38,487 bases of DNA from Pseudomonadota bacterium (GTDB lineage Bacteria; Pseudomonadota; Gammaproteobacteria; Burkholderiales; Burkholderiaceae_C): positions 1 through 38,487 of the forward strand of contig CAUJIM010000060.1 of the NCBI GenBank assembly GCA_963205335.1, written 5' to 3'. Positions 8,941 to 16,435 of the stretch are shown piece by piece; within the stretch, counting starts at the first letter, position 1, and each line of letters opens with the position of its first letter. Under the pieces are notes generated by a model that saw nothing but the letters and a program-made list of their open reading frames with translations, searched no databases and was not told where the DNA came from. The position numbers were made by a program, and so were the translations under genes.

Positions 8941-9936
8941 TTGAACTCCCCCGAATACCAGCCGTTCCAGCACACGCCCGAAGAGATCGCGCTGCGCTCC
9001 TCGATCGACGTGCCGCTCCTGCTGCTGCCCAAGCGCGGCAGCCTCTTCGCCGAACGCGCGCTGCGCCTGCGCCAGAAGGCCGCGGGCCACGCCATGCGCG
9101 ACTACCTGATGCTGATGGCGCTCGTCTGCGAGGCGCAGCACGAGCGGCTGCAGCATTTCCCGCAAGTGCCCATACCCACGCAGGAACAGGTCGATGCCGC
9201 TGCCGCCAGCGGCGAGGCGCTGCTCGCCGCCGACCGCTGGCCGCGCGACCCGGCATGGCGCGGCGAGTTGCGCTCGCTGCTGCGGCAGGTGCTGGACAAA
9301 CTCCCCGCCGACAGCCCGGCGCGCGCCGGCGTGCAGGCGGTGATCGATCTGCCCGACGAGCCGCTCGAACAGCAGGCCGACCGGCTGCTGTCGGGCATCA
9401 CGCTCGGGCTCGACGTGGCGGCCGCGCCGCTGATCGGGGCCGGCCTGCAGCTGTACTGGGCGCACCTGGTCGCGGCCACCAGCGCGCTCGGCCCCACCGT
9501 GTTCCGCCCCGTGCAGGGCAGCAACCGCTGCCCCTGCTGCGGATCGGCGCCCACGGCCAGTCTCACGCGCGTGGGCGGCAAGCAGGAGGGCCAGCGCTAC
9601 CTGTGCTGCAGCCTCTGCGCCGCGCAGTGGCTCATGGGCCGCGTGCAGTGCACGCACTGCCTCTCGCACGAGGGCATCCACTACCGTGGCCTGCAGGCGG
9701 CCGACGACAGCACCGAGCCGACCAAGCGCCCGGCCATCGAGGCCGAGACCTGCGACGCGTGCAAGCACTACCTCAAGATCATGCACATGGCGCGCGAGGT
9801 GCACGCCGAGCCGGTGGCCGACGACCTGGCCACGCTCACGCTCGACCTGCTGGTTTCCGAAGAGGGCTACATCCGCAGCGGCAGCAACATGCTGCTGCTC
9901 TTCGGCGACCCCGACGCCGAACCGGGACCCTCCTGA
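8941..9936 (+). CDS. fdhE: Formate dehydrogenase accessory protein FdhE
   Basis: A cytoplasmic maturation factor of 331 residues needed for active formate dehydrogenase-N/O. The C-terminal half has the rubredoxin-like cysteine pairs expected for FdhE: CPCC and CCSLC (near residue 197 and 221-225), CTHC (about 238-241) and CDAC (about 271-274). The N-terminal part is helical and leucine-rich. The start is uncertain. In this frame there is no ATG between the in-frame TGA at 8878 and the protein body, so TTG at 8941 (MNSPEYQPF) is the best candidate, although no ribosome site is clear. The stop overlaps the selA start (TGATG), so the two are coupled. Confidence 0.95.
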   Translation: MNSPEYQPFQHTPEEIALRSSIDVPLLLLPKRGSLFAERALRLRQKAAGHAMRDYLMLMALVCEAQHERLQHFPQVPIPTQEQVDAAAASGEALLAADRWPRDPAWRGELRSLLRQVLDKLPADSPARAGVQAVIDLPDEPLEQQADRLLSGITLGLDVAAAPLIGAGLQLYWAHLVAATSALGPTVFRPVQGSNRCPCCGSAPTASLTRVGGKQEGQRYLCCSLCAAQWLMGRVQCTHCLSHEGIHYRGLQAADDSTEPTKRPAIEAETCDACKHYLKIMHMAREVHAEPVADDLATLTLDLLVSEEGYIRSGSNMLLLFGDPDAEPGPS

Positions 9937-11420
9937 TGCCGCTGCCTGAAGAATCCGTGGTTCACGGTTCGTCGGCTCCCGCATCCCCAGGCCCCGCCGA
10001 ACCCCAGCACCTGCCCGCGCTCGACCGCCTGCTGCGCGAGGGCGCCGTGGCGGCGCTGGTGCGGGAGCACGGCCACACCCTCGTCGCTGGCGAGGCGCGC
10101 ACGCTGCTGGCCGACCTGCGCACGCAGGCCATCGCCGGCACCCTGCCGGCCGATGCGGTGGCGCCGCACGCGCTGGCCCGCGCCCTCGCGCGGCGGGTGG
10201 ACGCACGCCTGGCGCCGCGCATGCGCACCGTGCTCAACCTCACCGGCACGGTGCTGCACACCAACCTCGGGCGCGCGCTGCTGCCCGCGGCGGCCATCGC
10301 GCACCTGCAGGCCATGATGGCCGCGCCCAACAACCTGGAGTTCGACCTGGCCAGCGGCCACCGGGGCGACCGCGACAGCCTGGTCGAGGGCCTGCTGTGC
10401 GAGCTCACCGGCGCCGAGGCCGCCACCGTGGTCAACAACAACGCCGCCGCCGTGCTGCTCACCCTGGCGGCGCTGGCGCACGGGCGCGAGGTCATCGTCT
10501 CGCGCGGCGAACTGGTGGAGATCGGCGGCGCCTTCCGCATGCCCGACGTGATGCAGAGCGCGGGCGCGCGCCTGGTGGAGGTGGGCACCACCAACCGCAC
10601 CCACCCGCGCGACTACGAGGGCGCGATCGGCGAGCGCACCGCGCTCCTGATGAAGGTGCACACCAGCAACTACCGCATCGAAGGCTTCGCCAGCGCGGTC
10701 GAGGAGGCACGGCTCGCGCCGATCGCCCATGCGCACGGCCTGCCGCTGGCGACCGACCTGGGCAGCGGCGCGCTGATCGACATGGCGCCGCTGGGCCTGC
10801 CCGCCGAGCCCACGCCGCGGCAGATGCTTGCCGCTGGGTGCGACCTCGTCACCTTCAGCGGCGACAAGCTGCTCGGCGGGCCGCAGGCCGGGCTGATCGT
10901 GGGCCGCAAGGACATTGTCGCGCGCATCAAGCGCCACCCCATGAAGCGCGCGCTGCGCATGAGCAAGCTGCCGCTGGCCGCGCTCGAAGCCACGCTGCGC
11001 CTGTACCTGCGCCCCGAGCGGCTGGCGCAGGAGCTGCCCACGCTGCGTCTGCTCACGCGGCCGCTGGCCGACATCGAGGCTGTCGCCCGCGCCGTGCTGC
11101 CCGCGCTGCAGGCGGCTCTGGCGCCGCGCTTCACGGTCGAGCCGGTGGCGCTGCAAGGGCAGGTCGGCTCCGGCTCGCTGCCGGTGGAGCGCCTGCCGTC
11201 GAGCGGCCTGGCGATCGCGCCGGTCGAGAAGAAAGCCACGGGCCGCGCGCTCGAGGCGCTGTGCGCCGCGTTGCGCGGGCTGCCCGTGCCGGTGATCGGC
11301 CGTGTCCACGAAGACCGGCTGCTGCTCGACATGCGCTGCCTGGAAGACCCTGCTGTTTTTATAGATCAAATCGGCCTTTTGCGCTTGTCTGACAAGCGCG
11401 AACAGCTATCGAATGAGTAG
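9936..11420 (+). CDS. selA: L-seryl-tRNA(Sec) selenium transferase
   Basis: A pyridoxal-phosphate enzyme that converts seryl-tRNA(Sec) to selenocysteinyl-tRNA(Sec) using selenophosphate. It has 494 residues, slightly longer than the usual ~465. The N-terminal extension [15 protein letters not shown] is poorly structured. Family motifs include [29 protein letters not shown] and [13 protein letters not shown], where Lys311 is the expected PLP lysine. The start overlaps the fdhE stop by TGATG. The last ~17 codons, from about Q356 of the C-terminal stretch [20 protein letters not shown], are encoded by a copy of a palindromic repeat (11364-11414), so the C-terminus may have been replaced or extended. 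selB follows after 3 bp. Confidence 0.97.
   Translation: MPLPEESVVHGSSAPASPGPAEPQHLPALDRLLREGAVAALVREHGHTLVAGEARTLLADLRTQAIAGTLPADAVAPHALARALARRVDARLAPRMRTVLNLTGTVLHTNLGRALLPAAAIAHLQAMMAAPNNLEFDLASGHRGDRDSLVEGLLCELTGAEAATVVNNNAAAVLLTLAALAHGREVIVSRGELVEIGGAFRMPDVMQSAGARLVEVGTTNRTHPRDYEGAIGERTALLMKVHTSNYRIEGFASAVEEARLAPIAHAHGLPLATDLGSGALIDMAPLGLPAEPTPRQMLAAGCDLVTFSGDKLLGGPQAGLIVGRKDIVARIKRHPMKRALRMSKLPLAALEATLRLYLRPERLAQELPTLRLLTRPLADIEAVARAVLPALQAALAPRFTVEPVALQGQVGSGSLPVERLPSSGLAIAPVEKKATGRALEALCAALRGLPVPVIGRVHEDRLLLDMRCLEDPAVFIDQIGLLRLSDKREQLSNE
11364..11414 (-). repeat. Palindromic repeat copy 1, forming the 3' end of selA
   Basis: Read on the minus strand this gives ATAGCTGTTCGCGCTTGT, then CAGACAAGCGC, then AGGCCGATTTGATC. 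This closely matches the copies at 12686-12732 and 27203-27258. The core GCGCTTGT-CTG-ACAAGCGC is an inverted repeat. It runs in frame through the last codons of selA. Confidence 0.7.
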
Positions 11421-11423
11421 TCG

Positions 11424-13349
11424 ATGATCGTCGGCACCGCAGGCCATATCGACCACGGCAAGACCACGCTGGTGCGGGCGCTGACCGGCGTCGACACCGA
11501 CCGCCTGCCCGAGGAGAAGCAGCGCGGCATCAGCATCGAGCTGGGCTACGCCTACCTGGATGCCCCCGGCGGCGAACGCATCGGCTTCATCGACGTGCCC
11601 GGCCACGAGCGCCTGGTGCACACCATGGTCGCGGGCGCCAGCGGCATCGACTACGCGCTGCTGCTCGTCGCGGCCGACGACGGCCCGATGCCGCAGACGC
11701 GCGAGCACCTGGCCGTGCTCTCGCTGCTGGGCATCGCGCGCGGCGCGGTGGTCATCACCAAGACCGACCGCGCAACCCCGGGCCGCACGCAGGCGCTGCG
11801 GGCAGACATCGCCGCGCTGCTCGAAGGCACCAGCCTCGCGGGCGCGCCCATCGCCGAGGTGTCGGCGCAGACCGGCGCCGGCATCGCCGAGCTGCGTGCG
11901 TTGCTCTTTGCCGAGGCCGGCGAAAAGACGGCCGCCGCCGAGGCCGGCGCCGCCGCGCCGCAGGCATTCCGCCTGGCGATCGACCGCGCCTTCACCCTGC
12001 AGGGCACGGGCACCGTGGTCACCGGCACCATCCACGCGGGCCGGGTGCGCGTGGGCGACGAACTGGCGCTCTCGCCCGCCACGCCGGGCGCCCCCGCCGC
12101 CCTGCGGGTGCGCAGCCTGCACGCGCAGAACCAGGCGGTGGAGAGCGCCCACGCCGGGCAGCGCTGCGCCGTGGCGCTCGCCGGCCTGGCGCGCGAGGCG
12201 GTCGCGCGCGGCCAGTGGCTCGTCGCGCCCGCCGTGCGGCTCGCGAGCGACCGGCTCGACCTGCGGCTCACGCTCTGGCCGGGCGAGGCCAGGGCGCTGC
12301 GCTCGGGCGCGCACGTGCAGGCGCACATCGGCGCGGCGCACGTGAACGCCACCGTGGCGCTGCTCGATGCCGACCTGCTCGCGCCCGGCGCCACGGCGCT
12401 CGCGCAACTGGTGCCGGCCGCGCCCATCGGCGCCTGGCACGGCGAACGCGTGCTGCTGCGCGATGCCTCGGCCAGCCGCACCCTGGCCGGGGGGCGCGTG
12501 CTCGACCCGCTCGCGCCCGCGCGCTACCGGCGCACGCCGCAGCGCCTGGCGGAACTCGCCGCGCTGCAGCAGCCCGGCGTGGCCGAGCGCCTGGGGGCGC
12601 TGCTCGCCGTCGCGCCCCACGGGGTCGATCTGGCGCGTTTCGCCGCCGCGCAGGGCCTGGATCGGCTCCCGCCGGAATGGACGGGAAATACGGCTCTAGC
12701 GCTTGATGGACAAGCGCTGGGCGCTATACAAACAGAGGGGTACTCCACGGCCGTGCTGCAAGCCCTGCAAGCCTTTCACGAACGCCAGCACGACGAGCTG
12801 GGCCCCGACAGCGCCCGCCTGCGGCGCCTGGCCGCGCCGCGCCTGCACCCCGCCCTGTGGCGGGCGCTGCTCGCGCGCCTGGCGCAGCAGGGCCGGGTGG
12901 TGCTGCACGGCGCCGTGGCGCACCTGCCGACGCACGGTGCGCAGCTCTCCGAGACCGAAACGCGCATCGCGCAGAAGGTCGCTCCGGCGCTCGCGCAGGC
13001 GCGCTTCGAAGGCGCCTGGGCGCGCGACATGGCACGCGACGCCCGCGAGCCCGAGCCGCTGGTGCGCACCACGCTCGCGCGCCTGGCGCGCCGGGGCGAG
13101 CTGCACCAGGTGGTGAAAGACTTGTACTACCCGCCCGCGACCATGGCGGAGCTGGCGCGCCTGGCGCGCGGCGTGGGCGCGGCGCACGAGGGCGTGGTGC
13201 TGGCTGCGCAGTTTCGCGACGCGACCGGCCTGGGCCGCAAGCGGGCGATACAGATTCTGGAATACTTCGATCGCATCGGCCTCACGCGCCGCGTGGGCGA
13301 CACGCACAAGCTGCGAGGGGACTGCACGCTGTTCGTCGACGAAGAGTGA
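11424..13349 (+). CDS. selB: Selenocysteine-specific elongation factor SelB
   Basis: A GTPase that delivers Sec-tRNA to UGA codons marked by a SECIS hairpin; 641 residues, close to the family norm of ~615-640. The GTPase domain has [13 protein letters not shown] (G1, about 4-16), [12 protein letters not shown] (switch region), DVPGHERLV (G3) and ITKTD (G4, with T for the usual N). EF-Tu-like beta domains follow to about residue 340. The C-terminal winged helices that bind SECIS RNA include [21 protein letters not shown] near the end. A palindromic repeat lies in frame at about residues 421-437 (12686-12732), between the EF-Tu-like part and the last winged helices. It is directly downstream of selA and ends 3 bp before selC. 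Confidence 0.98.
   Translation: MIVGTAGHIDHGKTTLVRALTGVDTDRLPEEKQRGISIELGYAYLDAPGGERIGFIDVPGHERLVHTMVAGASGIDYALLLVAADDGPMPQTREHLAVLSLLGIARGAVVITKTDRATPGRTQALRADIAALLEGTSLAGAPIAEVSAQTGAGIAELRALLFAEAGEKTAAAEAGAAAPQAFRLAIDRAFTLQGTGTVVTGTIHAGRVRVGDELALSPATPGAPAALRVRSLHAQNQAVESAHAGQRCAVALAGLAREAVARGQWLVAPAVRLASDRLDLRLTLWPGEARALRSGAHVQAHIGAAHVNATVALLDADLLAPGATALAQLVPAAPIGAWHGERVLLRDASASRTLAGGRVLDPLAPARYRRTPQRLAELAALQQPGVAERLGALLAVAPHGVDLARFAAAQGLDRLPPEWTGNTALALDGQALGAIQTEGYSTAVLQALQAFHERQHDELGPDSARLRRLAAPRLHPALWRALLARLAQQGRVVLHGAVAHLPTHGAQLSETETRIAQKVAPALAQARFEGAWARDMARDAREPEPLVRTTLARLARRGELHQVVKDLYYPPATMAELARLARGVGAAHEGVVLAAQFRDATGLGRKRAIQILEYFDRIGLTRRVGDTHKLRGDCTLFVDEE
12686..12732 (-). repeat. 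Palindromic repeat copy 2, in frame inside selB
   Basis: The plus strand contains AGCGCTTG-ATGGA-CAAGCGCT, a perfect 8-bp inverted repeat. The flanks, read on the minus strand (TTTGTATAGCGCCC before, AGAGCCGTATTTCCC after), match the other two copies. It encodes part of SelB ([15 protein letters not shown]) without interrupting the frame. Confidence 0.75.
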
Positions 13350-13352
13350 TTC

Positions 13353-13448
13353 GGAAGGGCAACCATCCTGGTGGGTGGGCCGGGCTTCAAACCCGGTGGG
13401 CGGCGCCAAGCGCCGCCGGGTGGGTTCGACTCCCATGCCCTTCCGCCA
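13353..13448 (+). tRNA. selC: tRNA-Sec (UCA anticodon)
   Basis: A 96-nt tRNA including the encoded CCA. The acceptor stem is 8 bp, GGAAGGGC (13353-13360) with GCCCTTCC (13437-13444), as is characteristic of bacterial tRNA-Sec. The anticodon stem CCGGG/CCCGG encloses loop CTTCAAA with anticodon TCA at 13387-13389. A long extra arm (GGGCGGCG-CCAAG-CGCCGCC) and a T arm with GGTTCGACTCC follow. It starts 3 bp after the selB stop, so fdhE, selA, selB and selC form one selenocysteine locus. Confidence 0.98.
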
Positions 13449-13645
13449 TTGGCTCGTGCGGCCCGCGGCGGCTTGGCGTCTTCGGCCCGCCGGGTTTATT
13501 CTTCGGCAGCCGGTGCCAAGCCGTTGCGTTCGCCCTCGCCTTTCTTGGACGTCACAAGGGCCTGTATGCATTCTCGTCCAATCCCGGGCCCATCTCTTTC
13601 GCGCCGGCCGGGCTGGGTATCCACCACTGCAAACAGGAGCAACAA
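13449..13645. other. Intergenic region between selC and the DsrE-like gene
   Basis: About 197 bp without a gene I can support. It ends in the ribosome site AGGAG (13635-13639) of the following gene. I see no convincing terminator after selC and no clear -35/-10 pair; the sequence is somewhat less GC-rich near the end, so a promoter for the DsrE-like gene may lie here. Confidence 0.4.
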
Positions 13646-14026
13646 ATGTCAGAACCCACTTCGCAGTCGAGCCGTGAGCTGGTCGTCCTGGTGACCCGCG
13701 GTACCGATCACGAGATGTCGTCCGTCGCCTTCACGATCGCCTGCGGCGCCATCACTTCCGGCATGAAGGTCTACGCCTTCCTCGTGAGTTCGGGGGTCGA
13801 TCTGGTGCGCCGCAAGGCCGTGGACATTACCCATGTGCAGCCGCTGGACCCCTTGAAAGCCCTGGTGCAGGACTTCCTGGCGCGCGGGGGCACCATCTGG
13901 GCGTGCCCGCCATGCGTCAAGGCCCGTGGCTACACCCAGGAAGACTTCATCGACGGTGTCACGATCCAGGGCGCCAGCGCCATGCACGAGCGGCTCAAGG
14001 CGGGCGCGGCAGCCCTGAGCTTCTGA
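13646..14026 (+). CDS. DsrE-family protein with CPPC motif
   Basis: A small cytoplasmic protein of 126 residues with the DsrE/DsrF fold pattern: an N-terminal strand ELVVLVTRG, a helix FTIACGAITSG, a strand KVYAFLVSSGV and a late cysteine motif WACPPCVKARGY (Cys87 and Cys90). Members of this family carry sulfur as persulfide on a conserved cysteine in relay pathways. The start MSEPTSQSS has a good AGGAG site 6 bp upstream. It is the first gene after selC, and a second DsrE-like gene lies about 0.8 kb on. A role in delivering sulfur or selenium is possible but not shown by the sequence. Confidence 0.85.
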   Translation: MSEPTSQSSRELVVLVTRGTDHEMSSVAFTIACGAITSGMKVYAFLVSSGVDLVRRKAVDITHVQPLDPLKALVQDFLARGGTIWACPPCVKARGYTQEDFIDGVTIQGASAMHERLKAGAAALSF

Positions 14027-14132
14027 AGCGCGCCGCCGCCCGGCCCGCCCATCGGCCGTGGCGGGTTGGCCTGCGCCCCGAAGGGGTGTTCAGTACCATG
14101 GCGCATCGATCGATGCAATGAGGTGGGATGGT

Positions 14133-14816
14133 ATGGCGCTTGCCTATGGCTGGCTTTACGAAACGGTGCGCCGGCGTTTTGAGTCCGACGAGGCCCTGGA
14201 GGCCTTCCTGCCCCAGGCGCTTGCGCCCGAAGCGCTGAAGCGCAAGGGCGATGACCGCTACCTCTCCGCCATGACCCAGCGGGTCTTCCAGGCGGGCATG
14301 CAGCACGCGGTGGTCGATGCCAAGTGGCCCGCCTTCGAGGAAGCCTTCCGCGGCTTCGTGCCCGAGGCCATGGCGCGGCTCGGCCCGCAAGAGATCGAAG
14401 CCCACATGCAGAACGACCGGATCATCCGCGACCGGGCCAAGCTGCAGGCCATTCCCAGGAACGCCCGGTTCATCCTGGAGATCCGCCAGGAGCAGGGCCG
14501 CGGTTTCGGCGCGTTCATCGCCGACTGGCCGGTGGCCGACATCATCGGCCTGTGGCGCCTGCTGGGCCAGCGCGGCGCGCGCCTGGGCGGGCGCTCGGCG
14601 GCGGGTTTTCTGCGCCTGGTTGGCAAGGACACTTTTCTGTTGACCAGCGACGTGGTCGCGCGCCTGGTGGCCGCGGGCGTCGTGGGCCGCGAGCCCACGA
14701 GCCAGCGCGACCTGCAGGCGGTGCAGGAGGCGTTCAACGCGCTGCGGCAGGCGTCAGGGCGGCCGCTGTGCCAGTTGTCGGCGTTGATGGCGCTGAGCAT
14801 CCATCCGGCGTTTTGA
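14133..14816 (+). CDS. DNA-3-methyladenine glycosylase I (Tag)-like protein
   Basis: A 227-residue protein resembling the Tag/COG2818 group: it shows MTQRVFQAGMQHAVVDAKWPAFEEAF, then FVPEAMARLGPQEIEAHMQNDRIIRDRAKLQA and an Asn-containing helix. These match the helix-hairpin-helix glycosylase layout, including the pattern of unpaired-base binding helices. I cannot confirm the catalytic and zinc residues, so repair activity is inferred. ATG 14133 is preferred because AGGTGG lies 6 bp upstream; ATG 14118 (adding MRWDG) is an alternative. It faces the DsrE/GcvH-like pair on the other strand, with the two stops 15 bp apart. Confidence 0.75.
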   Translation: MALAYGWLYETVRRRFESDEALEAFLPQALAPEALKRKGDDRYLSAMTQRVFQAGMQHAVVDAKWPAFEEAFRGFVPEAMARLGPQEIEAHMQNDRIIRDRAKLQAIPRNARFILEIRQEQGRGFGAFIADWPVADIIGLWRLLGQRGARLGGRSAAGFLRLVGKDTFLLTSDVVARLVAAGVVGREPTSQRDLQAVQEAFNALRQASGRPLCQLSALMALSIHPAF

Positions 14817-14831
14817 CGTCGCGCACCGTCT

Positions 14832-15224
14832 TCAAAATACCAGCGCCCTCCAGCGCAGGTCGATCGCGCGGGCCATGAACTGCACCGCGCCGCCGCGCTG
14901 CACGCCGGGCATGAGCGCGGCAGGGTCCAGGCCTTGCGCCGCGAGTGCGTCTGAGCAGGCGTAGAGGCAGGCGCCCAGCTCCACCGCCTCGCGCAGGTTG
15001 TCGGCGATGCTCTTGTCGACGTGCGCGCTGGCGCGCAGGCCGGCGGCGACGCCCGGCACCAGCAGGCGCACGCTGGCGGCGCTGAAGTACAGCTCCACCG
15101 GCACGTCCATCGCGGCCGCGGCGGCGGCGTGGAAGAACGGCGTGGCCAGGCGCTCGGGGTGGCGCGCGTCGGCGGACCACAGCAGGATGGCGACGCCCGC
15201 GGCGTCGTGCGCGGTGAAGCTCAT
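14832..15224 (-). CDS. DsrE-like protein paired with a GcvH-like lipoyl carrier
   Basis: A 130-residue protein with the DsrE-like pattern: strand AGVAILLWSAD near the N-terminus, strand VPVELYFSAASVRLLVPG in the middle, and a conserved Cys region LGACLYACSDALAAQGL (Cys86, Cys90), followed by GAVQFMARAIDLRW. DsrE-type proteins pass sulfane sulfur. The start overlaps the stop of the GcvH-like gene by ATGA, so both are translated as a coupled pair. That suggests a joint function between a cysteine sulfur carrier and a lipoyl carrier. Assignment to the DsrE superfamily is by eye. Confidence 0.75.
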   Translation of the reverse strand: MSFTAHDAAGVAILLWSADARHPERLATPFFHAAAAAAMDVPVELYFSAASVRLLVPGVAAGLRASAHVDKSIADNLREAVELGACLYACSDALAAQGLDPAALMPGVQRGGAVQFMARAIDLRWRALVF

Positions 15225-15670
15225 GGCGCCTCGGGCGGGGCGAGTTCGATGCCGTGGTCGCGCGCGTGCCGCGCCATCGCGCCGGCCACGGCCGCGCCAT
15301 GCACCAGTTGCGGCGCGTCGGCGCTGAAGTCCGTGAGCTTCAGGCGCGCGATCCAGCCCGCGCCGTAGGGGTCGCGGTCGACCAGGCCGGGGCGGTTCTC
15401 GAGCGCCGGGTTGATTCCGGCGATGGTGCCGGAGACGGCGGTCTTGACCGCGACGATGGACTTGGAGAGTTCCACCACCGCCACCGTCGCGCCCTGTGCC
15501 AGTTCGGTGCCCGTGCGCTTGGGCCGGCACATGTAGATCTCGCCCGAGAGCGCGATGCCGAGCTGCGTGATGCCCACGGTGGCCGTGCCATCGCCCTCCA
15601 GCCGCGCCCAGACCTGATGCTCCATCAGGTAGTACAGCTCGGGCGGGTGGATCAGGTGCAGCGCGGCCAT
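15221..15670 (-). CDS. GcvH-like lipoyl carrier protein
   Basis: A 149-residue protein with the H-protein fold: HQVWARLEGDGTATVGITQ, then a strand-rich core with VVELSKSIVAVKTAVSG. Lys70 aligns with the lipoylated lysine of GcvH (E-x-x-K, twelve residues from E to VSG). It ends with NPALENRPGLVDRDPYGAGWIARLKL, also typical. No gcvT or gcvP is nearby, so a role in glycine cleavage is not supported by context. It is translationally coupled to a DsrE-like gene instead. H-like lipoyl proteins serving sulfur pathways are known, and this pairing fits that idea, but no sHdr genes are visible. Confidence 0.87.
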   Translation of the reverse strand: MAALHLIHPPELYYLMEHQVWARLEGDGTATVGITQLGIALSGEIYMCRPKRTGTELAQGATVAVVELSKSIVAVKTAVSGTIAGINPALENRPGLVDRDPYGAGWIARLKLTDFSADAPQLVHGAAVAGAMARHARDHGIELAPPEAP

Positions 15671-15687
15671 GCGGGCGATGGTAGCGG

Positions 15688-16158
15688 CTACCGCTTTCCG
15701 TGCGGGCTCACGTAGTCACCCGCCCTGGAGCGGAAGGCGATCGCCATGCGGTTCCAGCCGTTGATCGCGATCACCGCCAGCGTCAGGTCGACGACGGCCT
15801 TTTCGTCGAAGTGGCGTCGCACTTCGGCATAGAGCTCGTCGGGCACGCCATGCGTGGCGATCTGCGTGACCGCCTCGGTCCAGGCCAGCGCGGTGCGCTC
15901 GCGCTCGGTGTACAGGTGCGGCGCCTCGCGCCAGGCCGAGAGGACGAACAGGCGCTGCGTGGTCTCGCCCTGGGCCACCGCGTCCTTGCTGTGCATGTCC
16001 AGGCAATACGCGCAGCCGTTGATTTGCGAGGCGCGCATCTTCACGAGCTCGATCAGCGATTCTTCGAGTCCCGTCTTGTGCACCTGCATTTCGGTGTGCA
16101 GCAGGGCCTTGAAGGCCTCGGGCGAGGCGTCCTTGTATTCGATGCGTTGGTGGTGCAT
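15688..16158 (-). CDS. Carboxymuconolactone decarboxylase / AhpD-family protein
   Basis: A 156-residue protein of the AhpD-like alkylhydroperoxidase superfamily. The signature is MRASQINGCAYCLDMHSKDA, with Cys49-x-x-Cys52 and His56, the redox pair and proton-relay positions of the family. The rest is all-helical, with EAPHLYTERERTALAWTEAVT in the middle. It probably reduces peroxides or acts as a thiol oxidoreductase; the physiological partner is unknown. The ribosome site lies in GGAG near 16165. It is in the same direction as the GcvH/DsrE pair, 17 bp upstream of it, so it may share their transcript. Confidence 0.9.
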   Translation of the reverse strand: MHHQRIEYKDASPEAFKALLHTEMQVHKTGLEESLIELVKMRASQINGCAYCLDMHSKDAVAQGETTQRLFVLSAWREAPHLYTERERTALAWTEAVTQIATHGVPDELYAEVRRHFDEKAVVDLTLAVIAINGWNRMAIAFRSRAGDYVSPHGKR

Positions 16159-16435
16159 GGCTGAAACTCCTGCGAAAAACCGCGCCGCCCAATCGGCGGC
16201 AATCGCCCAGTCTATGCGTCTGCGCCCGTCGCCGCGGGGCGCCGGAGAGGAACCTGCACGCGCAGTGCAGTCATGTCGCCGCCTCCCGGGTCGCCCTGGG
16301 CTGGCGGTGGCGGCGCGGGTCTTTCGTTCGTGAACCGGATAGGGCGTTGCGCCGCGCGGCTTGCGGCCGATCCCCGCCTTCTGGCAGCATGGCGGCGCCG
16401 ATGGCGCGGACAACGGCGCGCGCGAGGATGTGTCG

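Noticed and set aside
15221..15670. gcvH of the glycine cleavage system
   Set aside because: No gcvT or gcvP is nearby, and the gene is translationally coupled to a DsrE-like gene.
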